In this document: positions 5,066 through 5,738 of the stretch, one piece after another
Position numbering within the stretch: position 1 is the stretch's first letter
Layout of the letters: each line of letters starts with the position of its first letter
Source of the DNA: Gammaproteobacteria bacterium
GTDB lineage: Bacteria; Pseudomonadota; Gammaproteobacteria; Arenicellales; JAHEKD01
NCBI GenBank assembly: GCA_024638545.1
Contig: JAHEKD010000188.1
Location: 1-5,738, forward strand
Direction of reading: 5' to 3'
DNA: 5,738 bases
Notes under the pieces: model-generated
What the model was told of the DNA's origin: nothing
The model's database searches: none
What the model saw: only the letters and a program-made list of their open reading frames with translations
Program-made: the position numbers and the translations under genes

Positions 5066-5738
5066 ATGTCGGTTCAGGATCGCCTCCCTCCGCCAAACTG
5101 GCTGCGAGCGTTTGAAGCAGCAGCACGGCACCTCAGCTTCACTCATGCCGCCAATGAGCTGAATGTCACCCAGTCAGCAATCAGCCAGCAGGTCAGATTG
5201 CTGGAAAGCCATTTACATGAGCAGCTGTTTCAACGTCATCGTCGCGGGCTCGAGTTGACTGATGCGGGTCGCGCCTACCTTGAAGTCATACGCAAATCAT
5301 TTGACAACATCCGGCGCGGTACAAACGATATTTTTGGTGTAAACAGTCCCAGGCGCATTACTTTGAAATGTAACATTTCATTTTCGACACTATGGCTCCC
5401 CGTGCATGTTGGCGATTTTACCCGCCAGTTTCCCGGTATAGATTTGCGAATTACCAATTCTGTGTGGTGGGACTATGGCGATCAGGAGGGTGCCGATCTG
5501 GAAATACGCTACGGCAACGGAGACTGGCCGGATATTTCTGCAAAAAAGTTAACGGATGAAACGCTGGCGCCGATTGCTGCTCGTGGTTTTCTGGCACAAA
5601 TTAAAGTCAAACAACCTGTGGACCTGCTCGGGTGCAGGTTATTACATACCCTGGGACACCAGTCGGGCTGGCAGAACTGGTTTGAACATGCGGGTATCAA
5701 ATCCCCAAATAATCTTTCCGGGTTCTACTTTGATACCT
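5066..5738 (+). CDS. LysR-family transcriptional regulator, GcvA type, C-terminally cut by the window
   Basis: The frame opens at ATG 5066, with AGG at 5053-5055 as a modest ribosome binding site, and stays open for 224 codons to the window edge; family members have about 300. Residues 11-70 are the N-terminal winged helix-turn-helix: NWLRAFEAAARHLSFTHAAN, then NVTQSAISQQVRLLE, then LTDAGRAYL. The linker helix follows, and the effector-binding domain starts near residue 96. GcvA-like features are the WLRAFEAAARHLSFT start, ADLEIRYGNGDWPDI at 143-157 and the GWQNWFEHAG segment at 201-210. Known: LysR proteins are tetrameric DNA-binding regulators responding to small metabolites, often controlling a divergent gene. 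Inferred target: the HD-domain gene 114 bp away, and the regulator itself. Resemblance to GcvA does not imply control of glycine cleavage, because this subgroup is large and diverse. Confidence 0.9.
   Translation, partial: MSVQDRLPPPNWLRAFEAAARHLSFTHAANELNVTQSAISQQVRLLESHLHEQLFQRHRRGLELTDAGRAYLEVIRKSFDNIRRGTNDIFGVNSPRRITLKCNISFSTLWLPVHVGDFTRQFPGIDLRITNSVWWDYGDQEGADLEIRYGNGDWPDISAKKLTDETLAPIAARGFLAQIKVKQPVDLLGCRLLHTLGHQSGWQNWFEHAGIKSPNNLSGFYFDT

Noticed and set aside
5275..5700. Two minus-strand frames within the LysR gene
   Set aside because: They are shadows of the LysR coding frame, which carries clear family motifs throughout.

Overview
The window looks like chromosomal DNA of a gammaproteobacterium with moderate to low G+C. 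The acetylornithine deacetylase, the undecaprenyl-diphosphatase with a VQGLTEFLPVSSSGHL active site, the GcvA-type LysR regulator and the HD-domain protein all have the look of proteobacterial housekeeping genes. I cannot name a genus. No phage, CRISPR, rRNA or tRNA signal was found.

Layout from left to right. Positions 1-375 (minus) hold the N-terminal part of a YfeH-like sodium/bile-acid-symporter-family membrane protein, cut by the window edge. Positions 376-885 carry no convincing gene. Positions 886-1685 (minus) hold two small exported proteins of unknown function. Their reading frames overlap by four bases (ATGA), so they form a translationally coupled pair. Positions 1686-2038 contain a candidate promoter for that pair and a 219-bp palindromic, MITE-like element with perfect 18-bp terminal inverted repeats. 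The element ends one base from the argE stop codon. Positions 2039-3208 (minus) are argE (arginine biosynthesis) and 3340-4116 (minus) are uppP (recycling of the undecaprenyl lipid carrier for cell wall synthesis). A second, one-ended copy of the repeat lies at 4287-4368. Positions 4394-4951 (minus) encode a compact HD-domain metalloprotein related to the PhnZ-type family, probably starting at TTG. A LysR-family regulator (5066 onward, plus, cut by the window edge) is divergent from it, with a short AT-rich control region between them.

The genes do not form one pathway. ArgE and UppP are independent housekeeping enzymes. The exported pair is probably one functional unit. The LysR gene and the HD gene are probably a regulator-target pair, judged from divergent arrangement only. 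I see no clear new defence or metabolic system. The parts least explained by known biology are the exported protein pair, the palindromic element with its diverged second copy, and the unknown substrate of the HD protein.
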